Positions 51,942 through 60,548 of a stretch of DNA of 64,000 nt are shown here, one piece after another. Source of the DNA: Anaerolineae bacterium (GTDB lineage Bacteria > Chloroflexota > Anaerolineae > Aggregatilineales > Phototrophicaceae). The notes under the pieces were generated by a model. The model did not search any database and had not been told where the DNA came from. It worked only from the letters and a program-made list of their open reading frames with translations. Location: assembly GCA_022823165.1 (NCBI GenBank), contig JAJDXR010000086.1, positions 38,181-102,180 of the forward strand, given 5' to 3'. A program made the translations under genes and the position numbers. Every line of letters begins with the position of its first letter. Position 1 is the stretch's first letter.

Positions 51942-52595
51942 ATGAACCTCATCGACTACGCCAGCATCCTCATTCGCCGCGGTTGGATCATGCTGCTGCT
52001 AGGTATAATCGCCGCCGTCGCCGCCTTCTTGTTCAGCCGCGGACTGGACCCGGTTTACCGCGCCACCCAGAAGGTGCTGATCGTGCCCAGCCGCATTGAC
52101 TTCGGCCTGACACAAGCCGCCAAGCAAACGCTCAACAATCATGTCGCCTGGCTGGATAGCTCCCTGCGCGCCGCCGAAGTCATCGACCTGCTGCAACTGG
52201 ACATGAGTCCGACGCAGCTGCGCGGGGATGTGCGAATCGCGCCCAATCTCGATAGCCAGGTCATCCAGATCGACGCCGAATCCAAAGACCCCGGCCAAGC
52301 CGAGCGCGTCGCCCGCGAATGGGGGCAGCTGCTGATTCTCTACCGCAACGATCAGAACCAGCAGACGCGCCGCGAAGACCGCATCTACGCCAGCCTGCAA
52401 GACAACCCCGTGACCGTGCTGGCCCGGCCCAATGTGCGCATCAACGCTGCGGTCGGTTTCATCGCCGGCCTCTTCGTGGGCGCCATCATCGTCTTCGTAC
52501 TGGAATACCTGGAAAGCGCCATTGTGCGCCGCCGCGAAGATGTGGAAGCCATCGGCGGTTTGCCCGTCCTCGCCGCCGTGCCGCCGTCGGATTAG
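51942..52595 (+). CDS. Wzz-type chain-length/tyrosine-kinase adaptor-like membrane protein
   Basis: 217 residues from ATG 51942. 'NLIDYASILIRRGWIMLLLGIIAAVAAFLFS' is the N-terminal Wzz membrane segment. The middle is periplasmic: 'VYRATQKVLIVPSRIDFGLTQAAKQTLNNHVAWLDS' and 'VQIDAESKDPGQAERVAREWGQ'. A second membrane helix (AAVGFIAGLFVGAIIVFVLEYL) and a short cytoplasmic tail 'REDVEAIGGLPVLAAVPPSD' follow, where a kinase domain would start in fused BY-kinases. Known relatives control polysaccharide chain length, but no polysaccharide genes are adjacent. It overlaps the convergent PLP-lyase gene by 4 bp. Confidence 0.88.
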   Translation: MNLIDYASILIRRGWIMLLLGIIAAVAAFLFSRGLDPVYRATQKVLIVPSRIDFGLTQAAKQTLNNHVAWLDSSLRAAEVIDLLQLDMSPTQLRGDVRIAPNLDSQVIQIDAESKDPGQAERVAREWGQLLILYRNDQNQQTRREDRIYASLQDNPVTVLARPNVRINAAVGFIAGLFVGAIIVFVLEYLESAIVRRREDVEAIGGLPVLAAVPPSD

Positions 52596-53542
52596 GCTGA
52601 GGCCAGTATTTCCGCCAGAATCTCGCGCTCGATATTCCCGCCCGAGACCACGCAGACCACTTTGCCAGCGCCGGCTTTGCCCGCCAGCGCCGCCGCCACT
52701 GACGCCGCGCCCGCGCCCTCGGCGATCACCCGCTGCCGCTCCGCCAGCAGCCGTATCGCCGCCCGGATTTCCTCCAGCGACACCACCAGCGAATCATCCA
52801 GCAATTCGCTGACCCGCCGCCACATCCCCGGCAGCACGCTCACCCCGCCGATGCCGTCCACAAAACTGGGCGTGTAATCCACCTTCACCGGCGCCCCCGC
52901 GCTTAAGGACGCAGCCAGCGGCGCGGCCGTCTCCACCTCGACGGCGTAGATGCGCGTATGCGGCTTCAGCGCGCGAATTGCCGAGGCGATGCCCGCGCTC
53001 AGCCCGCCGCCGCCATAGGGAATGACCACCGCGGCTACATCGGGCAAGTCCTCCAGGATCTCCAAGCCAATCACGCCATTGCCCGCCATCACATCGGGAT
53101 TGCTCACCGGGTGAATAAACAGGCCCTCCAGGCCGGCGAACTCGCCCGTGACGATGACCTCCCACCAGCGATCGAAGGGTACTTTGATGATCTCGCCGCC
53201 CAGCCGCCGCACCGCCGCCAATTTCGTCTCGGGCGCATGATCCGGCACAACCACCTGACAGGGGATGCCCAAGCGCGCCGCGCGCCAGGCCACGCCTTGC
53301 GCCATATTGCCGGCGCTGGCCGTATAGACGCCGCGCGCTAATTCCCGGCGCGACGCCAGCGCCATAGCATTGCCAGCGCCGCGCAGCTTAAACGAGCCGA
53401 TAGGCTGCAAGTTCTCCAGCTTGAGATAGATTTCGGCCGGGGCATCCGCGAGTGGCAGGCCTAACAACGGTGTGCGCAGCGCGGTATCAGCGGTTCGCGC
53501 CGCCGCCGCTTGAATCGCCTCCAGTGGAATCGCCTGTGACAT
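52592..53542 (-). CDS. Threonine/serine dehydratase-like PLP enzyme
   Basis: 316 residues of fold-type II PLP family. PLP lysine in 'GSFKLRGAGNAM' (K52), 'YTASAGNMAQGVAWRAARLGIPCQVVVP', 'VVIPYGGGGLSAGIASAI' (phosphate cup), 'VIAEGAGAASVAAALAG' and C-terminal 'VVSGGNIE'. There is no ACT regulatory domain, so a catabolic-type threonine ammonia-lyase, serine dehydratase or racemase-like enzyme is likely. Its ATG follows directly on the stop of the MR/MLE enzyme, so the two are co-translated. Confidence 0.88.
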   Translation of the reverse strand: MSQAIPLEAIQAAAARTADTALRTPLLGLPLADAPAEIYLKLENLQPIGSFKLRGAGNAMALASRRELARGVYTASAGNMAQGVAWRAARLGIPCQVVVPDHAPETKLAAVRRLGGEIIKVPFDRWWEVIVTGEFAGLEGLFIHPVSNPDVMAGNGVIGLEILEDLPDVAAVVIPYGGGGLSAGIASAIRALKPHTRIYAVEVETAAPLAASLSAGAPVKVDYTPSFVDGIGGVSVLPGMWRRVSELLDDSLVVSLEEIRAAIRLLAERQRVIAEGAGAASVAAALAGKAGAGKVVCVVSGGNIEREILAEILASA

Positions 53543-54676
53543 TTAACTTGACCTCGTGAAGCGAGCCAGGGACTCCGGGTCGACATCCACGCCCAGACCC
53601 GGCGCAGTCGGCACTGCCACTCGTCCGCCCTCTTGTTTGAATTGCGGCCGCGTCAGCGTATCGCGCAGGGCGCTCTCCGAGCGATCCATTTCCAGCAGCG
53701 CCTCGGGCATGCGCAGCCGGCCCGGCGCCAGGTCAAGCGAGCTCACCAGGTGCAGCCCGGCGGCAAAGGCGATGCCCGTGCCCCAACTATGCGGGATGAT
53801 ATTGGTCTGGAAGGCGCTGGCCAGCGCGGCGATGCGCTTGACCTCGGTCAAGCCGCCGGCGCCGCAGATATCGGGCTGGGCGATGTCGACGCAGCGCTGG
53901 CTCAAGAGCTGGCGGAAACCGGCCAGCAGATATTCGCATTCGCCGCCGGCGATGGCTATCGATGTCCGCTGGCGCAGTTCGCGGTAACCGTCGTAGTCTT
54001 CCGGTGACAGCGGCTCCTCAAAGAAACTGATGCCCAGCGGCTCTATCTGCCCCGCAAAACTCAACGCCTCGCTGAGCGAATAGGCGTGATTGGCGTCCAC
54101 CATCAGCTCGATATCAGCGCCGATTGCCTGTCGCACGGCGCGCGCATGCCGCAGATCCGTCTCCACGCCCAAGCCGACTTTCATCTTGATGGCGCTGAAA
54201 CCCTGCGCCGCGTAGAGCCGCGCCTCCTCGACCAACGCGCCCAGCTGATCGTCTGTCTCGGTGAAGTACAGGCCGGTGGCGTAAACCCGCACTTGCTCGC
54301 GCCGCCGCCCGCCCAGCAGCACCGATACCGGCTGCCCCAGCAGCTTCCCGCGCAAATCCCACAGGGCGATGTCGATGGCGCTAATGGCCGCGACCAGTAC
54401 ACCGCGCCGCGCGTAATCCAGCGAGCGCAGGTGCATCTTGCTCCAGATCGCCTCCACTTGCAGCGGATCCTCGCCCGAGACCAGAGGCGCCAGGAACTCG
54501 ATGCCGGCTTTGACAACGGTCGCCGGACCATAGCCTTCCCCCCAGCCATAAGTTCCGTCTTCGGCCAAAACTTTCACCAGGCAGATCTGCCGCGTCTGAA
54601 ACTCAAATTGCGAGAAGTAAAAGGGCCTGTCCAGCCGCTGTTCCACAACGTAGGCCTCGATCCGCGAAATCTTCAT
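53543..54676 (-). CDS. Mandelate racemase/muconate lactonizing enzyme family protein
   Basis: 377 residues of the enolase superfamily. Capping domain 1-120; barrel bases K164-M-K166 ('SAIKMKVGLG'), metal ligands D194 ('MVDANHAY'), E220 ('FFEEPL') and E246 ('AGGECEY'), then 'DICGAGGLTEVKRI' and 'IPHSWGTGIAFAAGLHL'. The K-x-K motif plus H-S-W-G is seen in MLE/galactonate- or tartrate-dehydratase-like groups. It abstracts a proton alpha to a carboxylate; substrate unknown. Paired with the PLP lyase immediately downstream. Confidence 0.9.
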   Translation of the reverse strand: MKISRIEAYVVEQRLDRPFYFSQFEFQTRQICLVKVLAEDGTYGWGEGYGPATVVKAGIEFLAPLVSGEDPLQVEAIWSKMHLRSLDYARRGVLVAAISAIDIALWDLRGKLLGQPVSVLLGGRRREQVRVYATGLYFTETDDQLGALVEEARLYAAQGFSAIKMKVGLGVETDLRHARAVRQAIGADIELMVDANHAYSLSEALSFAGQIEPLGISFFEEPLSPEDYDGYRELRQRTSIAIAGGECEYLLAGFRQLLSQRCVDIAQPDICGAGGLTEVKRIAALASAFQTNIIPHSWGTGIAFAAGLHLVSSLDLAPGRLRMPEALLEMDRSESALRDTLTRPQFKQEGGRVAVPTAPGLGVDVDPESLARFTRSS

Positions 54677-54778
54677 GAAGGCGAACTTTCTCTGTACAAT
54701 CCATTAGGCTCGAAGTCTACCATCTTTCAGGTAGATTTCCGCATAAAGCGTGAAGCGACCCAAAGGCTGGCCCGGGAC

Positions 54779-55546
54779 ATGACAGACGCGGCGGAGAAGC
54801 GCAATATACAATTGGCGCATCATATCATTGATCGCTTGATCGACGAACTGAAACGTATTCTGAGGTCTGATCTAGTCGGCATTTATCTATACGGCTCGCT
54901 CATCAGCGGCGACTTTGAACTTGGCATAAGCGACATTGATCTGGTCGTCGTGCTCAAGGCTGAGTTGGACGAGCGGCAATTTCAGGCTCTGCGCCAAATG
55001 CACACCGGCATTGTCCGCGACCATCCGGCCTGGCGCGACCGCTTTGAGCTCGCCTATATCTCGCGGCGGGCTTTAAAGACCTTCCGCCATACAGAAAGCA
55101 GCATCGGCATCATCAGCCCCGGCGAGCCTTTCCACATCATCCAGGCGGGCGAAGACTGGCTGATAAGCTGGTATGCCCTGCGCCAGAATGGCCTCGCCTT
55201 GCAAGGACCGCCGATAGCGTCTCTCATAGACCCGATTCCGCATGAGGACTGGCTGGATGCCGTACACGAGCATATCCATCTCTTTCGGGAGTCGGTCAAG
55301 AAGCCCCACAACAAGCAGGCTCTGTCTTACATCGTCTTGACTGTCGCCCGCGGCCTTTACACGCTTGAGCATGAGCGCGATGCTTCGAAAGTCGCAGCGG
55401 CCAATTGGCTGGCGGCATCCGCGCCGCAGTGGGCCGATCTCATTCAGCGCGCCTTGCGTTATCGCCGGGATCCGGCCGCAGACGGGCTGAAGGCTGAGGG
55501 GCTTCGTCCGCAAGTGGAGGCATTTGTAATAGACGTACTGCCGTAG
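54779..55546 (+). CDS. AadA-like nucleotidyltransferase
   Basis: 255 residues from ATG 54779. Polymerase-beta-type site 'VGIYLYGSLISGDFELGISDIDLVVVL' (G-S-x(n)-G-x-S-D-I-D-L: two catalytic Asp), a central 'GEPFHIIQAGEDWLISWYALRQNGLALQGPP', and a helical C-terminal domain 'QALSYIVLTVARGLYTLEHERDASKVAAANWLA' as in ANT(3'')/AadA and DUF4111 proteins. It could adenylylate aminoglycosides, but chromosomal relatives often have other or unknown targets. The open frame continues upstream, antisense to the MR/MLE gene, and that part is rejected. Confidence 0.82.
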   Translation: MTDAAEKRNIQLAHHIIDRLIDELKRILRSDLVGIYLYGSLISGDFELGISDIDLVVVLKAELDERQFQALRQMHTGIVRDHPAWRDRFELAYISRRALKTFRHTESSIGIISPGEPFHIIQAGEDWLISWYALRQNGLALQGPPIASLIDPIPHEDWLDAVHEHIHLFRESVKKPHNKQALSYIVLTVARGLYTLEHERDASKVAAANWLAASAPQWADLIQRALRYRRDPAADGLKAEGLRPQVEAFVIDVLP

Positions 55547-55605
55547 ATGCACCCGCTAGCTTGATCCCTCAGTCCGCCGCGAACCCGTTTGCCAGCAATA
55601 GACCA

Positions 55606-55630
55606 AAGCCGCATAATGGAACTGCGGCTT
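55606..55630. terminator. Hairpin after the AadA-like gene
   Basis: AAGCCGCA/TGCGGCTT, a perfect 8-bp stem with a 9-nt loop, lies 60 bp after the stop. There is no T-run, so termination is only possible. Confidence 0.35.
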
Positions 55631-55683
55631 AAGTGGGCGAGCGCGCCCCAGAGAAGTCCTTCAATTCAAGGCTGATTATCGGC

Positions 55684-56106
55684 ATGATCAAAGCCATTTG
55701 CCCAGCTCCCGCACTCTGGCCGCTGCTTGCTATCGGCTGGCTGGCAGCCTGCAATCTCTCGACGCCGGCGCCGCCGACGCCGCTGCCCAGCCCGACGTCC
55801 GCCGTTCCGCAAGCGCAGATACTCTACCCGCCGCATAATCAGCGAGTTGTCGAAGGCGTCATCTTTGATATCGAAATCCTGGCCTCCGACCCGGCAGCGC
55901 AAATTCAAGTCGTCGAGATATTCGTCGACGAGGAACTGCTGCAATCCAGCGAATCCGAGACGGGTCAAGAGCAGTTCTACCGCATGACGACCAATTGGCT
56001 GGCCAAGGGCATCGGCTGGCACAAGTTTTCCGCCATCGCCTACCGCGCGGACGGAACGCCCAGCAACCCCCACATCATCGCCCTGGAAGTCATTCCGCCG
56101 AGCTAA
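55684..56106 (+). CDS. Lipoprotein with Ig-like domain
   Basis: 140 residues from ATG 55684. Signal peptide with lipobox L-A-A-C ('WPLLAIGWLAACN'), a Pro/Thr/Ser-rich linker 'STPAPPTPLPSPTSAVP', then a beta-sandwich 'QILYPPHNQRVVEGVIFDIEILASDPAAQIQVVEIFVDEELL' and 'WHKFSAIAYRADG', typical of bacterial Ig-like repeats. It is anchored outside the cytoplasmic membrane; role unknown. A longer in-frame start at 55633 is less likely because it buries the signal. Confidence 0.78.
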   Translation: MIKAICPAPALWPLLAIGWLAACNLSTPAPPTPLPSPTSAVPQAQILYPPHNQRVVEGVIFDIEILASDPAAQIQVVEIFVDEELLQSSESETGQEQFYRMTTNWLAKGIGWHKFSAIAYRADGTPSNPHIIALEVIPPS

Positions 56107-56408
56107 GGCCTGTTGCCCGGAAGTGGTGAATTTCAAGGATATGCCAGCATCTACCCCCACCCTAAATCCATGCGCCATCTCTATGGCGCATTTTCCCATG
56201 AAAAGGGAGGGACTTCAAAACGCAGAATCACTCCCCTTCCCTCATTTTGGGGATGCCCGCAATAGAGATTGCGGGAAGGCCGGGGGATGGGGGCATGGTT
56301 GTCAACTCCGCTTTAATCACCACTCCCGGTTGCCGCGCCGAATTGGTCAAACGATGAGACTACGCTACAATTAGCTGTCGCCCAACGCGCAAGACTGCGG
56401 CGGAATCT
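56107..56408. other. Intergenic region with hairpin
   Basis: About 300 bp without a credible gene. It contains a perfect 8-bp hairpin CCCGCAAT/ATTGCGGG (56256-56275) within C- and G-rich flanks (CTCCCCTTCCCTCATTTTGG on the left, GGCCGGGGGATGGGG on the right), which looks like another intergenic mobile-repeat type. The promoter of the ABC operon should lie near 56,350-56,400. Confidence 0.5.
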
Positions 56409-57926
56409 ATGGACATTGAACTGCGACATATCCACAAGCGTTTTGGCCCCGTCCACGCCAATAAGGACATCAACGTCCGCTTCGACCATGGACGAATCGT
56501 AGGCATCCTGGGCGAAAATGGCGCAGGCAAGTCCACGCTGATGAAGATCCTCTCAGGCTTCCAGCCCGCTGACGAAGGCGAAATCCAGATTGACGGTCAG
56601 GTCATTGATTACACCGGACCCACCGCCGCCATCGCCAACGGCATCGGCATGCTGCAGCAAGATCCGCTTGATGTCGGCGCCTTCACCGTCCTGGAGAACT
56701 TCATCTACGGCGGCGCCGAAGGCATCAGGCTCAAGCGCGCGCAGGCCGAAGCCGACTTGCAGCGTTTGACAGCGCGCTTCGGCTTCGAGCTGGACCCGCA
56801 CCAGCCCATCGACAACCTGCTCATCGCCCAACGGCAGCAGCTGGAAATCATACGCCTGCTGGCGCTGGGCGTCGAAACCTTGATACTCGACGAGCCGACC
56901 ACCGGCATCTCCGCCGAGCAGAAAGACATCCTCTTTAACGCGCTGCGGCGGCTGGCGCATGACGAAGGCCTGGTCGTCCTGCTGGTCTCGCACAAGCTGG
57001 AAGATGTGATCGACCTCTGCGACGAAGTCGTCGTGCTGCGCGCCGGCCAGGTGGTCGGCGACATGGAAATGCCGGCCAGCGACGAGGGCCTGACCGCGGC
57101 CCGCATCGCCGAAACCAAACGGCAACTGGTTACGCTGATGTTCGGCGCAGAACTCGAAGCGCAGAGCCGCCCGCATTTCGAAATCGGCCAGCCAGTGCTC
57201 GTGGCTGACCAACTGGTCGTACACGATCTGCGCCTGGACATGCAGCCCATCTCACTGACCGCCCACGCCGGCGAAGTCATCGGCCTGGCGGGCCTGGGCG
57301 GCAGCGGCCAGGAGCTGTTTATGCGCGCCTGCGCCCGCTTGCAGCGCGTCGCCGGCGGCGCCCTCAGTTTCGGCGGCCAGAACATTCTCAATACCAGCTA
57401 TCGTCAGCTTTTCCGGCGCGGATTTGTATTCGGGGCGGACGGACGCCTGGAAGAAGGTCTGATCGCCGGCCTGACCCTGACCGAGCACACCGCCCTGGTC
57501 AGCGATGACCGTCTGCAAATCGACTGGAATTCAGTCGAAAAACGCACAGCTTCCCGCATCAAGCGCTACCGCGTCAAAGGCCGCGCCAGCGACAATATCG
57601 AGCAGCTCTCAGGCGGCAATCAACAGCGCGTCTTGATTGGCCTGCTGCCGGAGGACCCCAAGCTGCTGATTCTCGAGCAGCCCACGCGCGGCCTGGATGT
57701 CGACTCCGCCCGCTGGATCTGGACGCAGTTGCTGGGGCGCTGCCAGCAAGGCGCAGCCATCATCTTTAACTCGGCCGACCTGGAAGAGCTGGTCACCTAT
57801 AGCGACCGTATCTTTGTCTTTTACGCCGGCCGCGTTCACGAGGCGCCGGATGTGGGAGCTACCAATATCGACGAGCTGGGCCACATGATCGGCGGCGAGT
57901 TTATGTCGAAGCAGCAGCAAATCTAG
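56409..57926 (+). CDS. BMP-family (nucleoside-type) ABC transporter ATP-binding protein
   Basis: 505 residues with two ATPase domains, as in YufO/NupO or RbsA-type proteins. Domain 1 has Walker A GENGAGKST (35-43), 'LLIAQRQQLEIIRLLALGVETLILDEPTTGIS' and 'VLLVSHKLEDVIDLCDEVVVLRAG'. Domain 2 has 'GEVIGLAGLGGSGQELFMRACARL' (degenerate P-loop, normal in this family) and the signature 'LSGGNQQRVLIGL'. It energises the two permeases encoded at 61,402 and 62,621. Followed 8 bp later by the sulfite-oxidase-like gene, which interrupts the usual operon order. Confidence 0.92.
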   Translation: MDIELRHIHKRFGPVHANKDINVRFDHGRIVGILGENGAGKSTLMKILSGFQPADEGEIQIDGQVIDYTGPTAAIANGIGMLQQDPLDVGAFTVLENFIYGGAEGIRLKRAQAEADLQRLTARFGFELDPHQPIDNLLIAQRQQLEIIRLLALGVETLILDEPTTGISAEQKDILFNALRRLAHDEGLVVLLVSHKLEDVIDLCDEVVVLRAGQVVGDMEMPASDEGLTAARIAETKRQLVTLMFGAELEAQSRPHFEIGQPVLVADQLVVHDLRLDMQPISLTAHAGEVIGLAGLGGSGQELFMRACARLQRVAGGALSFGGQNILNTSYRQLFRRGFVFGADGRLEEGLIAGLTLTEHTALVSDDRLQIDWNSVEKRTASRIKRYRVKGRASDNIEQLSGGNQQRVLIGLLPEDPKLLILEQPTRGLDVDSARWIWTQLLGRCQQGAAIIFNSADLEELVTYSDRIFVFYAGRVHEAPDVGATNIDELGHMIGGEFMSKQQQI

Positions 57927-57934
57927 GAGCGCGC

Positions 57935-59023
57935 ATGCCACTCAGCGAAAAACACGACGAAACCAAAACTTATGATGACATCCTTAACGCCGGTCCCCCG
58001 CCGGGACAGTTGGCCAAGGACTTCGTGACGCCGACCGACCTGTTCTTCGTCCGTAATCACAGCCAGATCCCGCACCTGCAGCTGGACAGCTACCGCCTGG
58101 GGCTGCGCGGCCTGGTATCGCGCGAGCTTTCGCTGAGCCTGGACGAGCTCAAGAACAACTTCGAGCGGCGTACGCTGACCGCCACGCTGCAATGCGCCGG
58201 CAACCGCCGCAAGGAGCTGGTCAGCTACAAGCCGATCGACGACCAGTTGGCTTGGGACATCGAAGCCATCGGCACCGCCGAGTGGACCGGTCTGCGCCTG
58301 GGCGATGTCCTGGCCGCGGCCGGCATCAGCAGCGCCGCCGCCGAGCATGTGGCCTTCCTGGGCCTGGATACCCTCCTGCGTGATGGCAAGCGCGATGCTT
58401 ATGGCAGCTCCATCCCGCTGGAAAAGGCGCTGGGCTGCGAAGTGCTGCTGGCTTACGAGATGAACGGCGAAGACCTGCCGCTGGCGCACGGCTGCCCCTT
58501 GCGCGTGGTTGTGCCCGGCTACATCGGCGCGCGCAGCGTCAAATGGCTCAGCGATATCCGCGTGCAAGAAAATCCCTCCGACAATCACTTTCAGCAAGTC
58601 GGCTACAAGCTCTTCCCGCCGCATATCAATATGTACAATGTCGATTATCAGGACGGCATGCAGCTGACCAAGCTGCCGGTCAATTCCGTCATCGTGCGCC
58701 CGCAAGACCGCAGCCTGCTGCCGGCTGGCAAGATCGCGGTCGAGGGCTACGCCATGAGCGACGGCGAGCACGAGATCACCTGGATCAGCGTCTCGCCCGA
58801 TGGCGGGGAGACCTGGCAGCGCGCCGAGTTTCTCAACGAGCCGCAGCTATGGACCTGGCAACTCTGGCGCGCCGAGTTCGAGCTGCCGCCGGGAACGCAC
58901 GAGTTGGTCGTGCGCGCCTGGGACAGCGCCGCCAACTCCCAACCCGAGACCATCGCCAGCGTCTGGAATTTCAAGGGCTACGTCAACAACGCCTGGCATC
59001 GGGTTCAGATTACGACGAAGTGA
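57935..59023 (+). CDS. Sulfite-oxidase-family molybdopterin oxidoreductase
   Basis: 362 residues. Mo-cofactor domain with the Mo-ligand cysteine C87 in 'LQCAGNRRKEL', 'GTAEWTGLRLGDVLAAAG', 'LLAYEMNGEDLPLAHGCPLRVVVPGYIGARSVKWLSDIRV', then the dimerisation Ig-like domain 'GYAMSDGEHEITWISVSPDGGETWQRAEF' and 'ELVVRAWDSAANSQPE'. No signal peptide or haem domain, so cytoplasmic or dependent on a separate acceptor. AGGAG before ATG 57935. Its position inside a BMP-type ABC transporter operon is unusual. Confidence 0.92.
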   Translation: MPLSEKHDETKTYDDILNAGPPPGQLAKDFVTPTDLFFVRNHSQIPHLQLDSYRLGLRGLVSRELSLSLDELKNNFERRTLTATLQCAGNRRKELVSYKPIDDQLAWDIEAIGTAEWTGLRLGDVLAAAGISSAAAEHVAFLGLDTLLRDGKRDAYGSSIPLEKALGCEVLLAYEMNGEDLPLAHGCPLRVVVPGYIGARSVKWLSDIRVQENPSDNHFQQVGYKLFPPHINMYNVDYQDGMQLTKLPVNSVIVRPQDRSLLPAGKIAVEGYAMSDGEHEITWISVSPDGGETWQRAEFLNEPQLWTWQLWRAEFELPPGTHELVVRAWDSAANSQPETIASVWNFKGYVNNAWHRVQITTK

Positions 59024-59108
59024 GAGGACTTGGCGCCACGTTTGGCGCCGCTATCATCGTTCTCGGTATGAACGAATCTGTAATCGAGAAGTTGATAGAG
59101 GCATGATC

Positions 59109-59336
59109 ATGGCGCAGTGGTATCTTTTGGTAGAAATCAATAAAATAAGGGCATGGGGAGCATACCAGGTTTATTCAGCAGGTAACCATATAGACGTTTT
59201 TGAACGTCTCAAGCGCCAAGATGAGCCGGAGCGATTCCTTGTGCTGCAAACGAACGAAGATTACGAATATCTGTTTTTCGACGGCGCGTATTGGCTGGAG
59301 AACTACGAGACACCGGAAGATGACTTCTGTGCGTAG
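59109..59336 (+). CDS. Small protein at the left end of the AT-rich island
   Basis: 75 residues from ATG 59109 (ATG 59103 also in frame; AGAGG fits 59109 better). 'AQWYLLVEINKIRAWGAYQVYSAGNHIDVFERLKRQDEPERFLVLQTNEDYEYLFFDGAYWLENYETPEDDFCA' in segments: aromatic, mixed beta/alpha, acidic tail. No family recognised. A 12-codon frame (59068-59106) overlaps its start. It begins the AT-richer stretch and lies 39 bp upstream of the ParB-like gene. Confidence 0.6.
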   Translation: MAQWYLLVEINKIRAWGAYQVYSAGNHIDVFERLKRQDEPERFLVLQTNEDYEYLFFDGAYWLENYETPEDDFCA

Positions 59337-59375
59337 ATGTCGTTTAAAGGCGTAGCCTACATAAAGGAGTAAATG

Positions 59376-60548
59376 ATGGACAGCATTATTTCGGACCAAC
59401 TGACTCCGATTGAACTGAGTATAGACCAAATCTATCTCGACCCAAACAATCCACGCTTTGTAGACGACGCCTGGATGAAAATTCTCGACGAGCGAATTGA
59501 CCACGATAACGTACAACGAAACGCGCAAGAGAAGATGATCCAAAATCATGACGTAGACAAACTTCGAATGAACATGGAAATCAACGGGTTTCTTCCAATC
59601 GATCAGGTTATTGTCAGAGAGTTCAAACCAGACAAGTTTGTTGTGCTGGAAGGCAATCGCAGAATCACCGCTGCAAAACTCATCGTCGATCTCGAGTGTA
59701 AGGGAGTGGCGATCGACGCAAAGGTAATGGATTCCATAAGTACCATCAATTGCCTGCTGTATACAGGAACAGACAATCAGGCTGCTTGGATTTTCCAAGG
59801 CTTGCGCCATATCACGGGAATCAAGCCATGGTCAGCTTACAACAAAGCGAAACTGATGAATGAGCTTTTGCAAGAAGAGGGCAAAAGCCTTACACAAGTT
59901 GGGAAGCAGTTTGGATTGAGCGCATTTGGCGCTGGTCAATGGATTCGCGGATACAATGCCTTTCGACAAGCGAAAGATGACTCTGAGTACAGTGGCGATG
60001 TCAAGGAGTCATCATATACGTATTTTCAGGAATTGTTCGGACGTTCCAACTTGCCATTAAGGCAATGGATGGAATGGAATGATTCTGAATATCAATTTGA
60101 GGATTCTATGGCATTTAACGAATTCTTAAGTTGGCTCTACCCCAAGCCAAACGAGGATGAAATCGACGAAGACGTAGATCCGGATGATGTATTTGGAGAT
60201 TGGGACAATCGGCGCATCTTGACAAATCGCGGGTTGCGTGATGTGTCGTATCTGATAAAGAACGCAACGCCTCAGTTTGAAGAGTTTCGAAACGGAGAGA
60301 ACCTCACGAAATCCGTCGCAACAGCCCGATTAGCCGAAGCGCAAGATGAAGCGGATAGCAGAAGACGACCGGCCCTAGAGTTGCTTCGCAGCATGGACGA
60401 ACTTACGAGAGAACTTCGCAACATTCCGACCCTTAGGTTTAAGAATGATGATGAGATGCGCGATCAACTCCTGGACAAACTTGCACTACTGCAAACATCT
60501 ATACAGGAGATAAGTTACGAATTTCAATTTGAAACCAGTCCTGTATGA
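59376..60548 (+). CDS. ParB/Srx-domain protein, partner of the endonuclease
   Basis: 390 residues; GGAG is 6 nt before ATG 59376 (ATG 59373 also possible). N-terminal ParB-like domain with 'LDPNNPRF', 'FLPIDQVIVREF' and 'VLEGNRRITAAKLI' (GNRR near residue 93). A helix-turn-helix-like region 'SLTQVGKQFGLSAFGAGQWIRGY' lies at about 168-190, with an acidic loop 'NEDEIDEDVDPDDVFGDWDN' and a C-terminal helical part. ParB-like domains bind DNA or hydrolyse CTP/ATP. It overlaps the endonuclease gene by 4 bp (ATGA), so the two proteins are made together. Codon use and base composition are visibly more AT-rich than the flanking genes. Confidence 0.78.
   Translation: MDSIISDQLTPIELSIDQIYLDPNNPRFVDDAWMKILDERIDHDNVQRNAQEKMIQNHDVDKLRMNMEINGFLPIDQVIVREFKPDKFVVLEGNRRITAAKLIVDLECKGVAIDAKVMDSISTINCLLYTGTDNQAAWIFQGLRHITGIKPWSAYNKAKLMNELLQEEGKSLTQVGKQFGLSAFGAGQWIRGYNAFRQAKDDSEYSGDVKESSYTYFQELFGRSNLPLRQWMEWNDSEYQFEDSMAFNEFLSWLYPKPNEDEIDEDVDPDDVFGDWDNRRILTNRGLRDVSYLIKNATPQFEEFRNGENLTKSVATARLAEAQDEADSRRRPALELLRSMDELTRELRNIPTLRFKNDDEMRDQLLDKLALLQTSIQEISYEFQFETSPV

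Noticed and set aside
54086..54778. N-terminal extension of the AadA-like frame
   Set aside because: It overlaps the MR/MLE gene antisense; homology-like sequence begins only after ATG 54779.
59068..59106. 12-codon frame MNESVIEKLIEA overlapping the island's first gene
   Set aside because: Too short to support as a gene; it could be a leader peptide but nothing else favours it.
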